Shown: positions 1 through 10,880 of the stretch, one piece after another | Position numbering within the stretch: position 1 is the first letter of the stretch | Layout: every line of letters starts with the position of its first letter | DNA from: Drosophila persimilis | Lineage: Eukaryota; Arthropoda; Insecta; Diptera; Drosophilidae | Length of the DNA: 64,000 nucleotides | Direction of reading: 5' to 3' | Assembly: GCF_003286085.1 (NCBI RefSeq) | Contig: NW_020825312.1 | Span: 1,612,001 to 1,676,000, forward strand | Made by a program: the position numbers and the translations under genes | Notes under the pieces: model-generated | Database searches by the model: none | What the model saw: only the letters and a program-made list of their open reading frames with translations | Told to the model about the DNA's origin: nothing

Positions 1-3000
1 TGTTCGTGGAACAGTGGCAGCAGCTGGAGGTCAAGGATCCGCCCTCGTTTAACGCTTTGATAGAGAACCTCAAGCCGGCTACGAAGTACGCCTTCAGGGT
101 TATAGCCGAGGGCAATGCGGGACGCAGTGCACCCAGCCAGGAGCTGATTGTCCGCACCGAGCCGCAGCGCCCAGCGGGCCCGCCTCTTAATCTCTCCGCC
201 AGACCTCTGTCCTCCACCGAGCTCCTGATCAGCTGGGTGGCTCCGCTGCCAGAGCTCCGACACGGCGACATCCAGGGCTACAATGTGGGCTACAAGCTGG
301 CCAGCTCCGGGAACACGGCCTACAACTTCACCTCCGTTTCGGGCGACGGCGATGGTGGCAGCGGGGAGCTCCTACTGAGCGGACTGGCGAAGTTTGCCCG
401 CTACAACGTCGTGGTGCAGGCCTTCAATCAGGTGGGACCTGGACCCCTCTCCGAGCCAAGCGCTGCGCAGACTATGGAAGATGGTGAGTGTCCTTGGATC
501 CCCCCCCAGTCTTTCAGAGATATCAATGCTTTCCCCGCCTCAGTACCCAGTCGTCCCCCGGAGGATGTGCGCTGTGCCGCCCTGTCCTCGCAGTCGCTGC
601 AGGTCTCCTGGCAGCCGCCTCCGATATACCACACGAACGGACTACTGCAGGGCTACAAGCTGGTCTTCGAGCCCATCATGGACGACATTCTGCCCAGCAA
701 GGACGAGGTGGAGTCCCGCAAGACAACGGCCCTGACAATGGTGCTGACGGGTCTGCGAAAGTACACGAACTACAGCATCCAGGTGCTGGCCCACACACGC
801 ATGGGAGACGGATCCGTGTCCAAGGCCCTGTTCTGTCACAGCGAGGAGGATGTACCCGAGGCGCCGGCAGACATCAAGGTGGTGGTGAGCTCCACGCAGT
901 CGCTCTACATCTCCTGGCTGCCGCCCACCGAACCCAATGGAGTCATCACCAAGTACAGTCTGTACACGCGTGTGGTCAATGGCCGGGAGGAGCTGAACAA
1001 CGAGAAGCGGAGCCTGCCGTCGCAGCAGCACTTCTACGAGTCGAAGGGCCTGCATCCCCACATGGAGTACCAGTTCTGGGTGACGGCCAGCACCCGCGTG
1101 GGAGAGGGTAAGAGCTCCAGGGTAGTCTCGCAGATAACCACCAACCGTGTGCCGGCCAGGATTATCTCCTTCGGGGGCCCAGCAGTACGGCCCTGGCGCG
1201 CCACAGTCACGCTGCCCTGCACGGCGGTCGGCAAGCCCAAGCGTGAGTGGTTCAAGTCGGACGTGGCCCTCCGCCAAGGCGGCCTGCACAACTCGCAGCT
1301 GCTGGACTCGGGCGATCTGATCATCAACAACCTCCAGCTGGCCGATGGGGGCAACTACAGCTGTCAGGTGGATAATGGCATTGGCACGGACCGCCTCACC
1401 CACACGCTGGTGGTGCAGGTGCCGCCCTCCGCTCCGGTCCTCTATGTGACCAGCGCCACCTCCAGCAGCATCCTGATGCACTGGAAGTGCGGCTTCACCG
1501 GCAACGCCCCCATCACTGGATACACCCTGTTCTACCGCCGCGGCTCGGGTAACACGGACGAGATGCAGCTCTCGCGGCACGCCTCCAGCCACGAACTGAA
1601 GGGATTGGTCTGCGGCAGCACCTACCAAATTCACCTGAGCGCCCAGAACAAAGTAGGCACCTCTCCCACCAGCATCATGCTGCACGTGCGCACCCAGGGC
1701 CAGGCCCCGGGCATGCCCGCCTCCACGAGTCTGCTGGCCCCCAACTCCACGTCGGTGCTCATCCGCCTCCACACCTGGCCGGACAATGGCTGCCCCCTGA
1801 TGTACTTTGTGCTGCAGTACCGCGCCATGACTGACGATCCCGAAACGGAGTGGGTGCTAGGTGAGTGTCTGATTGATATCCATGGATTATTCGCTGATCT
1901 CATTCCTTGACGTTCCTTTTGCAGTGTCCAATGCCCTGAAACCGCAGCGACGCGTTGTGGTGCCCAATCTGCAGCCGTCGACGCTCTATCAGATGCGCAT
2001 GGAGGCTCACAATGTGGCCGGGGCATCGCAGGCGGAGTTCTCGTTCGTGACCCTGACCAAGGACGGCGACCCACCGCCGCCGGAGATCGTGCAGCGCGGC
2101 CAGCGAGGTCCGACCGTCTTCTATGGAAACATCAACCTGCTGATACCCAGCATAGCGGCGCTCTCGGGCATGATCTGCACCATCGCCATGGTCATCATTT
2201 GCTACAGGCACAGTAAGTATAAAGGGGGGGAGGAGGCGGCCGGGAAGGGTAAGGTGACTCTCCTAATTGACTCAGTTCTGCCCCCTGCTCCATCGCCCGC
2301 AGAGCAAAGCAACCAAATACAAAAGGAGTCGCTGGAGAATCGTGCCAATTCGGAGGCAGCGCAGCGTGAGCGCTACTACGCCACCATCCACAAGGTGTCC
2401 ATGCAGAACAATGACAAGATTCCAGGTATGTCATGGAGTGGAGTGCTGTCACTCGATCTCAAAAAGCACTCTCTCTCTCATTGCCGCCGGTCGGTCTCTC
2501 GGTATATTTCGCAGAAACCTCCGAGGACATCTCGCCGTATGCCACATTCCAGCTGTCGGAGGCGGGCAATATGTCCCAGCCGCACCACAGCGGGCCGGCC
2601 AACACGCTGCTGCACTCGTTCATGTACCACGAGAGGGCCTTGGCCGAGGGCTGTTCATCGCCACCACCAGCTGCGGTACTAAAACCAACCACCCATCACC
2701 ACCACCACCACAACCAACGTCCTCCAAAGACAATTCATAATTATTATCAGACCTCACCGTTTCATAATATCGTGCGTTTGTTTAATCATTTCCTTGATTT
2801 AGCTCTCTCTCTCTCTTTGTCTCTTTGTACTCGTACCTCTGTCAGTGGTTCGACAATTAGTGTTTTTCCCAGTAATAATGTAACGTGCTTTTTATGTTGT
2901 TCTGCTCGATTATCCTTTGTTTTATCCCCGATATACCGTATTCCCGAAAATCCCTTAATTGCAATGCCATAATTGTATGCCGTACGAAGGGGGGCGAGTG

Positions 3001-5480
3001 CTTGCCCCCTGCATCGTGTCACCTGCCAATCTTCCAATCTTGAGTTATCCTTTGTTCGTTTCGAGAGGCGCTCCATCCCCAGGCGCTTCCGTAGTCGCTA
3101 GTTTCAGCCACCGGCCGACCGGCAGACAGACCCCACTAATTCCCTTTGCTCTGTTCCATGTGCAGTCGAAGAACCGAAGACGCCACTCGCGCAAGACAGA
3201 GCCGGAGAGCGAGGAGTCGGAGTCGGACCAGGACCAGCTGACCTCCAGTCGCACCGAGTCCTCCAACCAGCACGAGGGCAAGATCAAGCACAGTAAGTTC
3301 ATGTCGTGAGGTTATACGAGTGTACTCGTATTTATTCTTTCTTTCTGATCGGATGGGTTTGAATGGGAAGTGGCAAAACCTTTCCATTCAAATAATCGAA
3401 ACTAACGTATTATTTGGCTTTCCTTTCTCTTGTACATTGAGGGAGAGCACAACACACCCGTAATCCATGTATCTAAATATTGGCTAATGTATTCCGCTAA
3501 GGGAGTGCTCTCCCTCAATGTAGCTTTTGTTTTGGAGGCTTTGAAATGATGTAATCTGCCAGCTCTGCTCTCTTCTTGTGTTGCTTTGTTTTTGCAGACT
3601 CTAGACTAATTCAACACTTTCCAAATCACAATATCTCGATAACCTATCTGTAGTATGTCGTACAGCAGACATGCCACACATGCCACATCCACTGACACAG
3701 CACCAAAATCAACACCAAACGAATCCGAATCCGAATCAGAATCAGAATCAGACCAACACCAAGACTATGTTAGCCCTAAGATTAGACCTAAGTTAGCGCT
3801 AAGCTGTTTTGTTTGTGCCCCATTCCGAACAACAACTCTCTCTATCTGCCCGATATTTTCGTTTCTTTTCTCCTCCGTTCTTTTCTTCCTCTCGCTCCGA
3901 ACCGAACCGAACCGAACCAAACCGATCCGACCGTATCGTTGTGTTGTGTTGCAGGCATCATCTACCATGGAGCACAATCAAGCACATCCTCCGACCTGTC
4001 GCCAATGTCCGAGCAAAAGTCACTGCCACGACGCGGTCGCTCCAGGTATCATCATCAGCAATATCAGTTTTCCACCAACACCACACCGCGCCACCACAAC
4101 AGCAACAAAATGAACAACAACACCACAAACACCACTGCCACAAATACAGCCACATCATCCGGCAACTCGAGCAAAATTCTATCTCCACGCGGCGTTGGCG
4201 GCGTAGGCGGCGTTGGCGGCAATCTGAAATCCATATCGAGCACCTTCAAATCACAAGACTCCATACAATGCCACATACCCACATTGGTCAAATCGCCATC
4301 GATCAGCACACAGCAACAGAAACAGTTCCACAAACAGCAGATAAATAGCCAAAACCACAATCAGAACCATAACCCCAACCAGACCAGTAGTAGTTTGAAG
4401 CAACAGCAGCCCCTCTTGATCACGCCCAAGCTCCACCAGCTCGAGTCCGTCCCGTCGTCGTCGATGCATGTGAATGGACAGGAGCTGGTGGGCCTCGATG
4501 GCGTCGTCGGTAGTCCCCTAGCATCCGTTGTGCCTGTGACTTGCATGCCCCCATCCTCACAGTTCCGACCCATTCCACACAAGTCCATTATGCCCGCGCA
4601 TGAGCCACCGCACCACCATCACCATCAGGGCGTCGCCGCCAGCAGCGGCACGCTCCTGAACCCCTCGACGGCCCTGCTCTCGTCCAAGTTCTTTACAGCG
4701 CCCACGCTGCCCAAATAGGATACGGCCAATGGGGGGAGTGAATATGTTGGCAGGGAGGCCATGGCCATGGGAATAGGTGGCGGGGGAGTTGGAGGCGGTG
4801 GTGGCTTCGGCTACGACAGCGGCGAGATCTCCTGCACCTACATGGATCCCATAGATCAGACATGAGACTTGGCCTACGGTGAGGTGTGTGGACCCGAGGG
4901 AGCCCATTAATCTGGCCCGACACACACCACCACCAACACCACAACAACAAAACCACTAAGTCTTAACTGAAAGCTTGAGCTGTGGTTGCTCTTGCACCAA
5001 CTCTCACCAACCAACTCTGGACTCTCTCTTGTGTCTTGTCCCCCTCCACACGCTTCCACATGCAGGGCTGGCATCCTGCGAACGCTGCATCCGCTCCAGC
5101 TGCAGGCCGAGTGCACTCCCGGTGCCTTCCACCACGCCGAGGAGGGGCTGGGCGAGCGCATCGAGCTGGCAGAGGTGGAGTGCGATGTGGACACGATCAA
5201 GAAGCTAAAGCTCGGCCAGCGATCCTCGCTCTGGTCGCGCCCCTCCTCCACCACATCCCAGTTGCAGCAGGAGCACCAACAGCAGCAGCAGCAGCAGCAG
5301 CAGCACCAGCAGCAGCAGCAGCAACGCCAACAGCAGCAGCCACCACACAAGAGGGCGCATTCCAAGTCGCCGCAACCGCAGCAACAGCAGCCATTGCAAC
5401 AACCACGCCCACAACAACATTCACCCGCTCCAGGCCAGAAATTGCTTAGCGAGAAATCGGATTACTCGATATCCGTCTGA
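1..5480 (+). CDS. Dscam4: Dscam-family immunoglobulin/FN3 receptor, 3' part (5' end outside window)
   Basis: Homophilic adhesion receptor of the neuronal surface. Exons seen: 1-483, 544-1860, 1925-2212, 2303-2425, 2515-2675, 3166-3292, then either 3955-4045 joined to 5066-5480, or 3955 continuing to a TAG at 4716. Splice phases agree at every junction; the donor at 2676 (gtacta) is the weakest. Domain order is the canonical Dscam one: end of FN1, FN2, FN3, FN4, Ig10 (about 1150-1425, Cys pair in TLPC and YSCQV), FN5, FN6, then a transmembrane helix (about 2120-2205). The tail carries SPYATFQLSE and an Arg/Glu/Ser-rich segment (3166-3292), and the 5066-5480 exon ends in ISV, a possible class II PDZ ligand. 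The family call is firm. The paralogue is an inference: Dscam2, 3 and 4 are all possible, and I favour Dscam4 from the 3L neighbours because I recall Dscam2 and Dscam3 mapping elsewhere. Confidence 0.85.
3433..3522 (+). repeat. 18-bp perfect inverted repeat (stem with 54-nt loop) in a Dscam intron
   Basis: Positions 3433-3450 (tacattgagggagagcac) and 3505-3522 are exact reverse complements. They lie in the 662-bp intron between the exons ending at 3292 and starting at 3955, upstream of the exon that has alternative ends. The loop is too long for a standard pre-miRNA. An RNA secondary structure that affects splicing, or a small palindromic element, are both possible. Confidence 0.8.
3955..4865 (+). 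CDS. Dscam4: Alternative long cytoplasmic tail of the Dscam gene, ending at TAG 4716-4718 with in-frame extension to TGA 4863-4865
   Basis: If the donor at 4046 (ccag|gtatc) is not used, the exon starting at 3955 stays open for 254 codons. It is rich in Asn, Gln, Ser and His, and ends TAPTLPK before TAG at 4716-4718. Immediately after the TAG the same frame stays open for 48 more codons (4719-4862) and still looks like protein: a Gly-rich stretch, then FGYDSGEISCTYMDP and a final DQT. This gives three possible tails: the short ISV tail through exon 5066-5480, the tail ending at TAG, and a readthrough tail. A nonsense mutation or base error from CAG (Gln) would explain the TAG equally well. 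Confidence 0.6.
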
Positions 5481-7680
5481 GACATTGGTAAGATCTGATC
5501 CCAGGATCAGCACATAGGATGAGGCCCCGCCCCGAGGCAATAGCAGGAAAAAGTAGGGAATTGAGCTATTCCGCAGCCGGGCCGTTTTTTTGTACATTTT
5601 ATAATGCATTTTTTATCTTGCCCAGAAACCCTGAACACCCTGAACACCCTTAACTCCCTGAACCCTGAGCCTCCTCTCACCCGGTTGACCCCGTAACCAG
5701 TTTGCCAATCCAAAACCTCACGAAACCTCCCTCCCCCCCAGTCACACAATGACACAGTGAAAACTTTCGGACAATCAATATCAAAATTCTGCACAACCAT
5801 CCAAAACGAGAATACTCAAAAAAAACACATCCCATTGCAATCTCTCTCCTACCCCGTATATAGAGGTCATAATCGTACTCGTAATCGTACTCGTACCCAC
5901 ATACTATATCTAAGTATTAACGATTGTGCATGCCCGTACGTATGTACATACATACTCGTACTCGTACTCATATATACATATATATATATGTATGTATATG
6001 GCATGTGTCCAGAACCCAGGTCAGTTGTCGAACTTCCACAAATGTTGTATGTACATACATATACTAACGTAGTCTTTTAAGCATACCTATTAACATCTAA
6101 TAACAACTAATGCGTGTATCACTCGAAACTGTAACTCAAACTACTAACTGCAAAAAACAAAACAAAAAAAAACAACTCAACTATCGAATACTAGCTTGGT
6201 ATTGTAGAGGTATCAAATTGTACTCGTACCGTACCCGAACTGTCTTTCATCGTGTGTACTCGTACTCGTACTGAATAATTTTTTTTATAGGCTGCTACTC
6301 CTAAGTAGTGCTGTGGGTTTGAGTTTTTAGCGCTAGCATCGGGCGAAAGCGAGGAATCTAAGACATAACTCAGATCTATGCTGTGTACAAATTTATATGT
6401 ATTGGATATTTACGATTTACGATTATAAATGTATGTGGGTGTGTATGAATGTCTAAATAATGCTCACACATATGTATATGTATGTACGTATGTATATGCA
6501 CACCGAGATATACAAAAGCGAAGGATCTACTTATCTAGTTGTTAGCGAATCTACATATTGATATATTTTGTAAATAACCAAAAGGCAACCACGTAAATGG
6601 ACTGACAATGATGCATGCATGACATGACTCCAAGGAAACCAACAGAAATCACAATGAACATGTTAACTAAATGTAGCTCGAAGTACATATGTGCATACGT
6701 ATGTACATATGGTATATAGTAGGTAACATATGTACAATGTCGAGTGTGTCGCCAGCTGAAGCAGTATTCATATATAATATGACACGATTAGTGTTTCCAT
6801 TACAGTAACTGTCGTTCGTCTAGTTGTAGATAATTTTTTTTAAAAAGAATGAAAAGAATGTGAAGCGAAAGTAGAATCAAATACCAAATCGTAATCAAAC
6901 TTTGAAATATTACAAAACACTCAATCAAGAGGCAGCAGCAGTACAGAACGCCAAGTTAAGAGCAGACAAGCAAACTACAAATTAATATAACTCTTAGTTT
7001 GTATCGAATAATCCACATAATACGAGTACATAGCTGTATTTTAACTAGTCTACGAATACATAAGAAATCCATATACCAAATACCACATACCACAACCGCA
7101 GCCAGAATTAAATAAGGAACAGATCAGACCCCTTTCGGAACCATGTGCCAAAATTTGTTTTTAGACAAAGCTCTCTTAAATTATACAATACCAGTACAAT
7201 AAATAAGTAAGCCACTAAATCCACAAGACAAACTGAAGATTAAGGTGTTCACTTGAGGCAATTTATGGGGCATTAATTCTTTCGAGTCCCATTTACTGCA
7301 GAACAACAGAGATCCAGGGATCCGAGCACTCTTTATTTATATTGCCGCACTAGCGCTGCAGATGTTTAGTCCGTTTTTTATATGAATTTATTTATACGAT
7401 ACAAAGAAATGGTTTATTACATTCACATCGAATTTTACGAATTTATTAAACAACAGCAAAGTCTACAAATCAAAAGAGAAATTACTTAATAGATCACAAT
7501 CAAAACGAGAAGCAACAACAAACAAAAAAAACCAAATATAATAAGTGAAAAACAATTTTTTTTTTGTTTTACATATAATTAGCACAACAACTACAAAATA
7601 AAACTATTAATGTAAAAACCAACAGCATTTAAAAAATATAAGAAATATTTAAAAATAAAATAAAATACCTAGCATTTTTC
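5481..7680 (+). other. Long AT-rich 3' UTR of the Dscam gene with several polyadenylation signals
   Basis: Downstream of the TGA at 5478-5480 there are about 2.2 kb of AT-rich, non-coding sequence on the same strand. It has TCGTAC-type and TATATA/TACATA repeats (5868-6030, 6230-6280). AATAAA signals occur at 7198-7203 and in a cluster near 7597-7670, followed by the decayed gene copy. The extent is inferred from these signals. Confidence 0.55.
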
Positions 7681-7885
7681 ATGGAAATTAGCAGCAGTAT
7701 GACCTCATCAGCATAGCCGTGTCTGCGAATGCTAGACATCTGATTTCTAAACATTTACAGAGCAAACTTTGCGATAACGTTAAAAAGTTCCCTATAAAAG
7801 CCCTAAGATGCATGATCGCTTTAAGCAGTATAATTAGTCTCTTCAAGGGAATCGGATTAAGCCAGAACAATTCTCTTCGACCTAG

Positions 7886-8334
7886 ATGAAAAATAGTCCA
7901 AAAATGTTGCAACCTGCTAGCGGAGCACGTAAGATAACTGCCGATGGAAAGATACCCCTAGCTTGCCGAAATTGCAGCGGACTATTGCCCCGTCACGTAC
8001 CTGTAGAGGTTGAGGACATGGGATCTCACTTGAAACAACTCCAGAGGGCAAAGACTACACCGGAATCTGGAAGGAACGGAAGATGGAAGAGTTTCACCTC
8101 GAGTAACTATCCTCCACAAAGCGATTACTGGTCCAGTTGACTCTATGGTTCTTTTGAGCCAATTACGCTTCGTGATGCCAATGAAAATACACAGAAAAAT
8201 ATTCCATATTATCAACGCATTGGGCAGAATGCGCCTGCTTATACCACTAGTTCCCTCAAAATTGAAAATCGGATTAAAGCTTATATATTTAACAATTTTT
8301 ATTGCATTTTATTCTTATTTTTTCATAAATACGT
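7886..8334 (+). pseudogene. Decayed inverted relative of the SR-rich gene at 8370-8921
   Basis: The plus strand encodes a segment whose CRNCSGLLP...VEVEDMG...TPES pattern matches CRDCSGQQP...VEVEDMG...TPES of the gene on the opposite strand just to the right. Similarity is also visible in the DNA (attgcagcgg, tgaggacatggg, ccggaatct). About 20 residues between VEVEDMG and LKQL are missing here. The frame meets TGA at 8138-8140 and then continues protein-like (GSFEPITLRDANENTQ...) to about 8334. I read it as a broken duplicate. I cannot say which copy is ancestral, and the upstream 200 bp show no recognisable coding. Confidence 0.6.
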
Positions 8335-8369
8335 ATAATGGATAATAATGGATCTCAACCAGGTGCTAC

Positions 8370-8921
8370 TCACACTGAAATCCGAACGGGCAATGCCAAA
8401 GGCAAGGCAGTGGGTCGTCGGGGATTTGTGTAGGACCTGGAACGAGAACGACCATGGGATCGGCCACGAGAGTGACCACGGGAGCGACCACGAGAGCGGG
8501 AACGATCCCGCTTGCGATCGTCACGGATGTGTCGCCGTCTGGAAGTCCTCTCCTCTGACACAGCAATCAGCTCGCAGTCGCTCACACTGCCATCGCTGTT
8601 GGAGCTGGAAAACGAAAGAGTGGCAGGATCATGACCCTTGTGTCGTTTACCTCCAGCAGAATGTCGGTGCTTCGACATTCGGTGCTCCCTCCTATGCTTT
8701 CCATCCCGTCGAGATTCCGGAGTAGCTTGTTGCTTCTCCAGTTGCTTCAGCACATCCTGCAGCATTTTCTGGGCTATGTTAGCCTTGCGTATGAGCTTCT
8801 CCAGCGCAGGAGTACCCATGTCCTCCACCTCTACGGATGTGGCAGGGGGCTGTTGACCGCTGCAATCTCTGCATTCCTGGGGCGCAGCTTGCTTACTCTC
8901 CACGCTATCGGGCTGCGACAT
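8370..8921 (-). CDS. Small intronless Arg/Ser-rich protein, 183 aa, family not recognised
   Basis: An open frame runs from ATG at 8921 to TGA at 8370 with no intron. The N-terminus (about 1-35) has a CRDC motif (Cys17, Cys20) and VEVEDMG. A predicted amphipathic/coiled stretch follows (about 39-65, LEKLIRKANIAQKML). Then comes a basic His/Arg/Lys region, a Ser/Asp-rich acidic patch (about 103-118) and an RS/RG-repeat region (about 135-165), the kind of low-complexity domain found in splicing-associated SR-like proteins. The start is chosen because it is the first ATG and begins MSQPDS. The lack of introns and a degraded neighbour copy suggest a retrogene or lineage-specific gene. A nuclear RNA-related role is inference from composition only. 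Confidence 0.6.
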   Translation of the reverse strand: MSQPDSVESKQAAPQECRDCSGQQPPATSVEVEDMGTPALEKLIRKANIAQKMLQDVLKQLEKQQATPESRRDGKHRREHRMSKHRHSAGGKRHKGHDPATLSFSSSNSDGSVSDCELIAVSEERTSRRRHIRDDRKRDRSRSRGRSRGHSRGRSHGRSRSRSYTNPRRPTALPLALPVRISV

Positions 8922-8929
8922 TTTCACTC

Positions 8930-9200
8930 TAGTTTTGACCTGTTTTATTTAGAATACAAGTAGCACCTTACTGTCTACGCTTTCGCTGTTTCTGCTACTG
9001 CTGCTGCTGCCGCTTCACTCGAACACAAACAAATGATATCTTGTCCAACGCAGCCCAACCTTTTATACGCGACTTTGGCGCCAAGCTTATCGCGGCTTTT
9101 GCTCTGTAAACGTGAGTCTTCGCACGCCCACCGGTCAGGCTGATACTGACGTCATCACGTCTATTTTTATCGCATGATTTCATAGGCATGCGAAAATTTG
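8930..9200 (-). promoter_or_regulatory. Probable promoter/5' UTR of the SR-rich gene with an E2F-like palindrome
   Basis: Directly upstream of the minus-strand ATG lies a GC-richer block. It contains the palindromic tttggcgccaag at 9074-9085, which fits the E2F consensus TTTSGCGC. A CAG/CTG repeat at 8995-9013 lies in the likely 5' UTR. Function is inferred from position and motif only. Confidence 0.35.
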
Positions 9201-9745
9201 TTGTTGTTGCTGTAGAATTATCACGTGTTTCGAAATTCGCCTAATTTCGACAGAAACGTAATAGATTACAATTACAATTGAAATAAAAAGTGTACTAAAT
9301 AATTTTGAAATTAGTTTGGTTTTAAGAATTTAGCAACAGGGGCTCCGGCGGGATATCTTCATGAAACAAACTGTAGTTGAAAGGAAAAATCTTCAAAAAA
9401 TAAGTCTTCATAAATATCATTACGATGTCTAAAATCCTTCCAATAAGTCTGAGGAAATATGGTCCAGCAGCCTGAAGAGTTCGCAGGACGAAATGGTCCA
9501 GCAAATAGAGGTTATAGGCCACAACTCAACGCTCAAGAAGCGTCAAAAAGCTCAGGATTTTTCCGGTAAAACCTAAATAATGTAACCATATTAAGCAATG
9601 AATGTGAGACTTTGCTTTAGAAACGACAAAAATAAAATTAACGGAAAAAAGTCAACCACCACTATAGTATACAGTATTCTATATTACGGTTTTAATGAGG
9701 GGTTCTGGTGGAGACTCCAAACTGATTCGATTGTACCTATATTTT
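9200..9745. other. AT-rich intergenic stretch with one possible coding remnant (about 9447-9575)
   Basis: Most of this stretch has no coding signal. From about 9447 to 9575 the plus strand encodes a Lys/Gln-rich segment (LKSSQDEMVQQIEVIGHN and on) that ends in TAA and looks like a coiled-coil fragment. No start, splice site or upstream continuation is visible. Most likely it is gene or transposon debris. Confidence 0.3.
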
Positions 9746-9890
9746 TATACCCGATACTCAAAATGAGTATTGGGGTATATTAGATTTGTGGTAAAAGTGG
9801 ATGTGTGTAACGTCCAGAAGGAATCGTTTCCGACCCCATAAAGTATATATATTCTTGATCAGCATCAATAGCCGAGTCGATTGAGCCATG

Positions 9891-9976
9891 TCTGTCTGTC
9901 CGTCTGTCCGTCTGTCCGTCTGTCCGTCCGTCCGTCTGTCCGTCTGTCCGTCTGTCCGTCTGTCCGTCTGTCCGTC
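9891..9976. repeat. (GTCY)n microsatellite inside the mobile element
   Basis: Tandem GTCT/GTCC units run for about 85 bp, close to the left end of the element. Confidence 0.9.
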
Positions 9977-10832
9977 CCCTTCAGCGCCTAATGCTCAAAG
10001 ACTATAAGAGCTAGAGCAACGATGTTTTGGATCCAGACTTCTGTGATATGTCACTGCTCCAAAAATATTTCAAAACTTTGCCCCGCCCACTTCCGCCCCC
10101 ACAAAGGGCGAAAATCTGTGGCATCCACAATTTTGACGATACGAGAAAACTAAAAACGCAGAATCGTAGAAGATGACTATATCTTCTAGAGTGCAAAATC
10201 TGAACCAGATCGTATAATTATTACAGCCAGAATCACGAAAACAATTTCACTCTTTCTCGCTCTGTCTCACTCTAACACACAGGTTTCATGGTCGGTTTTG
10301 CCAATTGCAAAATATGAGTTCAAGGATCTCAGAACCTATAAAAGCCAGAGCAACCAAATTTGGTATCCACACTCCTGTGATATCGGACCTTGACCGTTTC
10401 CTGTCCAAATTTCGCCACACCCCCTTCCGCCCCCGCAAAGGACGAAAATCTGAGGCAACCACAAATCTCAGAGACTATTAAGGCTAGAGTAACCAAATTT
10501 GGTACACACACTCCTTTAAGATGTCACTATAAAACGTATATCTCAGAATTTCGCCCCACCCCCATCCGCCCCCACAAAGGACGAAAATCTGTTGCATCCA
10601 CAATATTGCAGATTTGAGAAAACTAAAAACGCAGAATCATAGATAATGACCATATCTATTAGATTGTTGAATCTGGATCAGATCAGACCATTTTTTTAGC
10701 CAAAAGGAACAAATCAATTTGCAGTGGCTACGCAGCGCCCGACGTCACGCTCAGACTGATTTTCTGTCTCTCTCGCACGCACTCTTTGTCGTGTCGTTAA
10801 ATATTAGCGGCGTCTGCCGGAGGAGAGCCATA

Positions 10833-10880
10833 CCACTAACCATACAGTATACAGTATACAGTATGCTGTATGGTTAGTGG
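10833..10880. repeat. 15-bp hairpin near the right end of the mobile element
   Basis: ccactaaccatacag (10833-10847) and ctgtatggttagtgg (10866-10880) are perfect reverse complements around an 18-nt loop made of ACAGTAT-type repeats. A subterminal hairpin is typical of many non-autonomous elements. Confidence 0.85.

Noticed and set aside
642..1772. Long open frame (376 codons) on the minus strand
   Set aside because: Antisense shadow of the GC-rich Dscam exon; composition is a mirror of the real frame and it has no domain.
2676..2972. Frame continuing from the Dscam exon with a His run
   Set aside because: It reads into the intron: the next exon (3166) joins in phase at 2675, and the sequence beyond is CT-rich and AT-rich intron.
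3433..3522. Pre-miRNA hairpin
   Set aside because: 18-bp stem with a 54-nt loop is outside the usual animal pre-miRNA shape.
4907..5424. Cys-, Leu- or Ala-rich frames on the minus strand over the Dscam polyglutamine exon
   Set aside because: Antisense readings of CAG repeats; they are not proteins.
9891..9976. CRISPR-like or satellite array
   Set aside because: Simple GTCY tetranucleotide tract within a mobile element, with no spacers.
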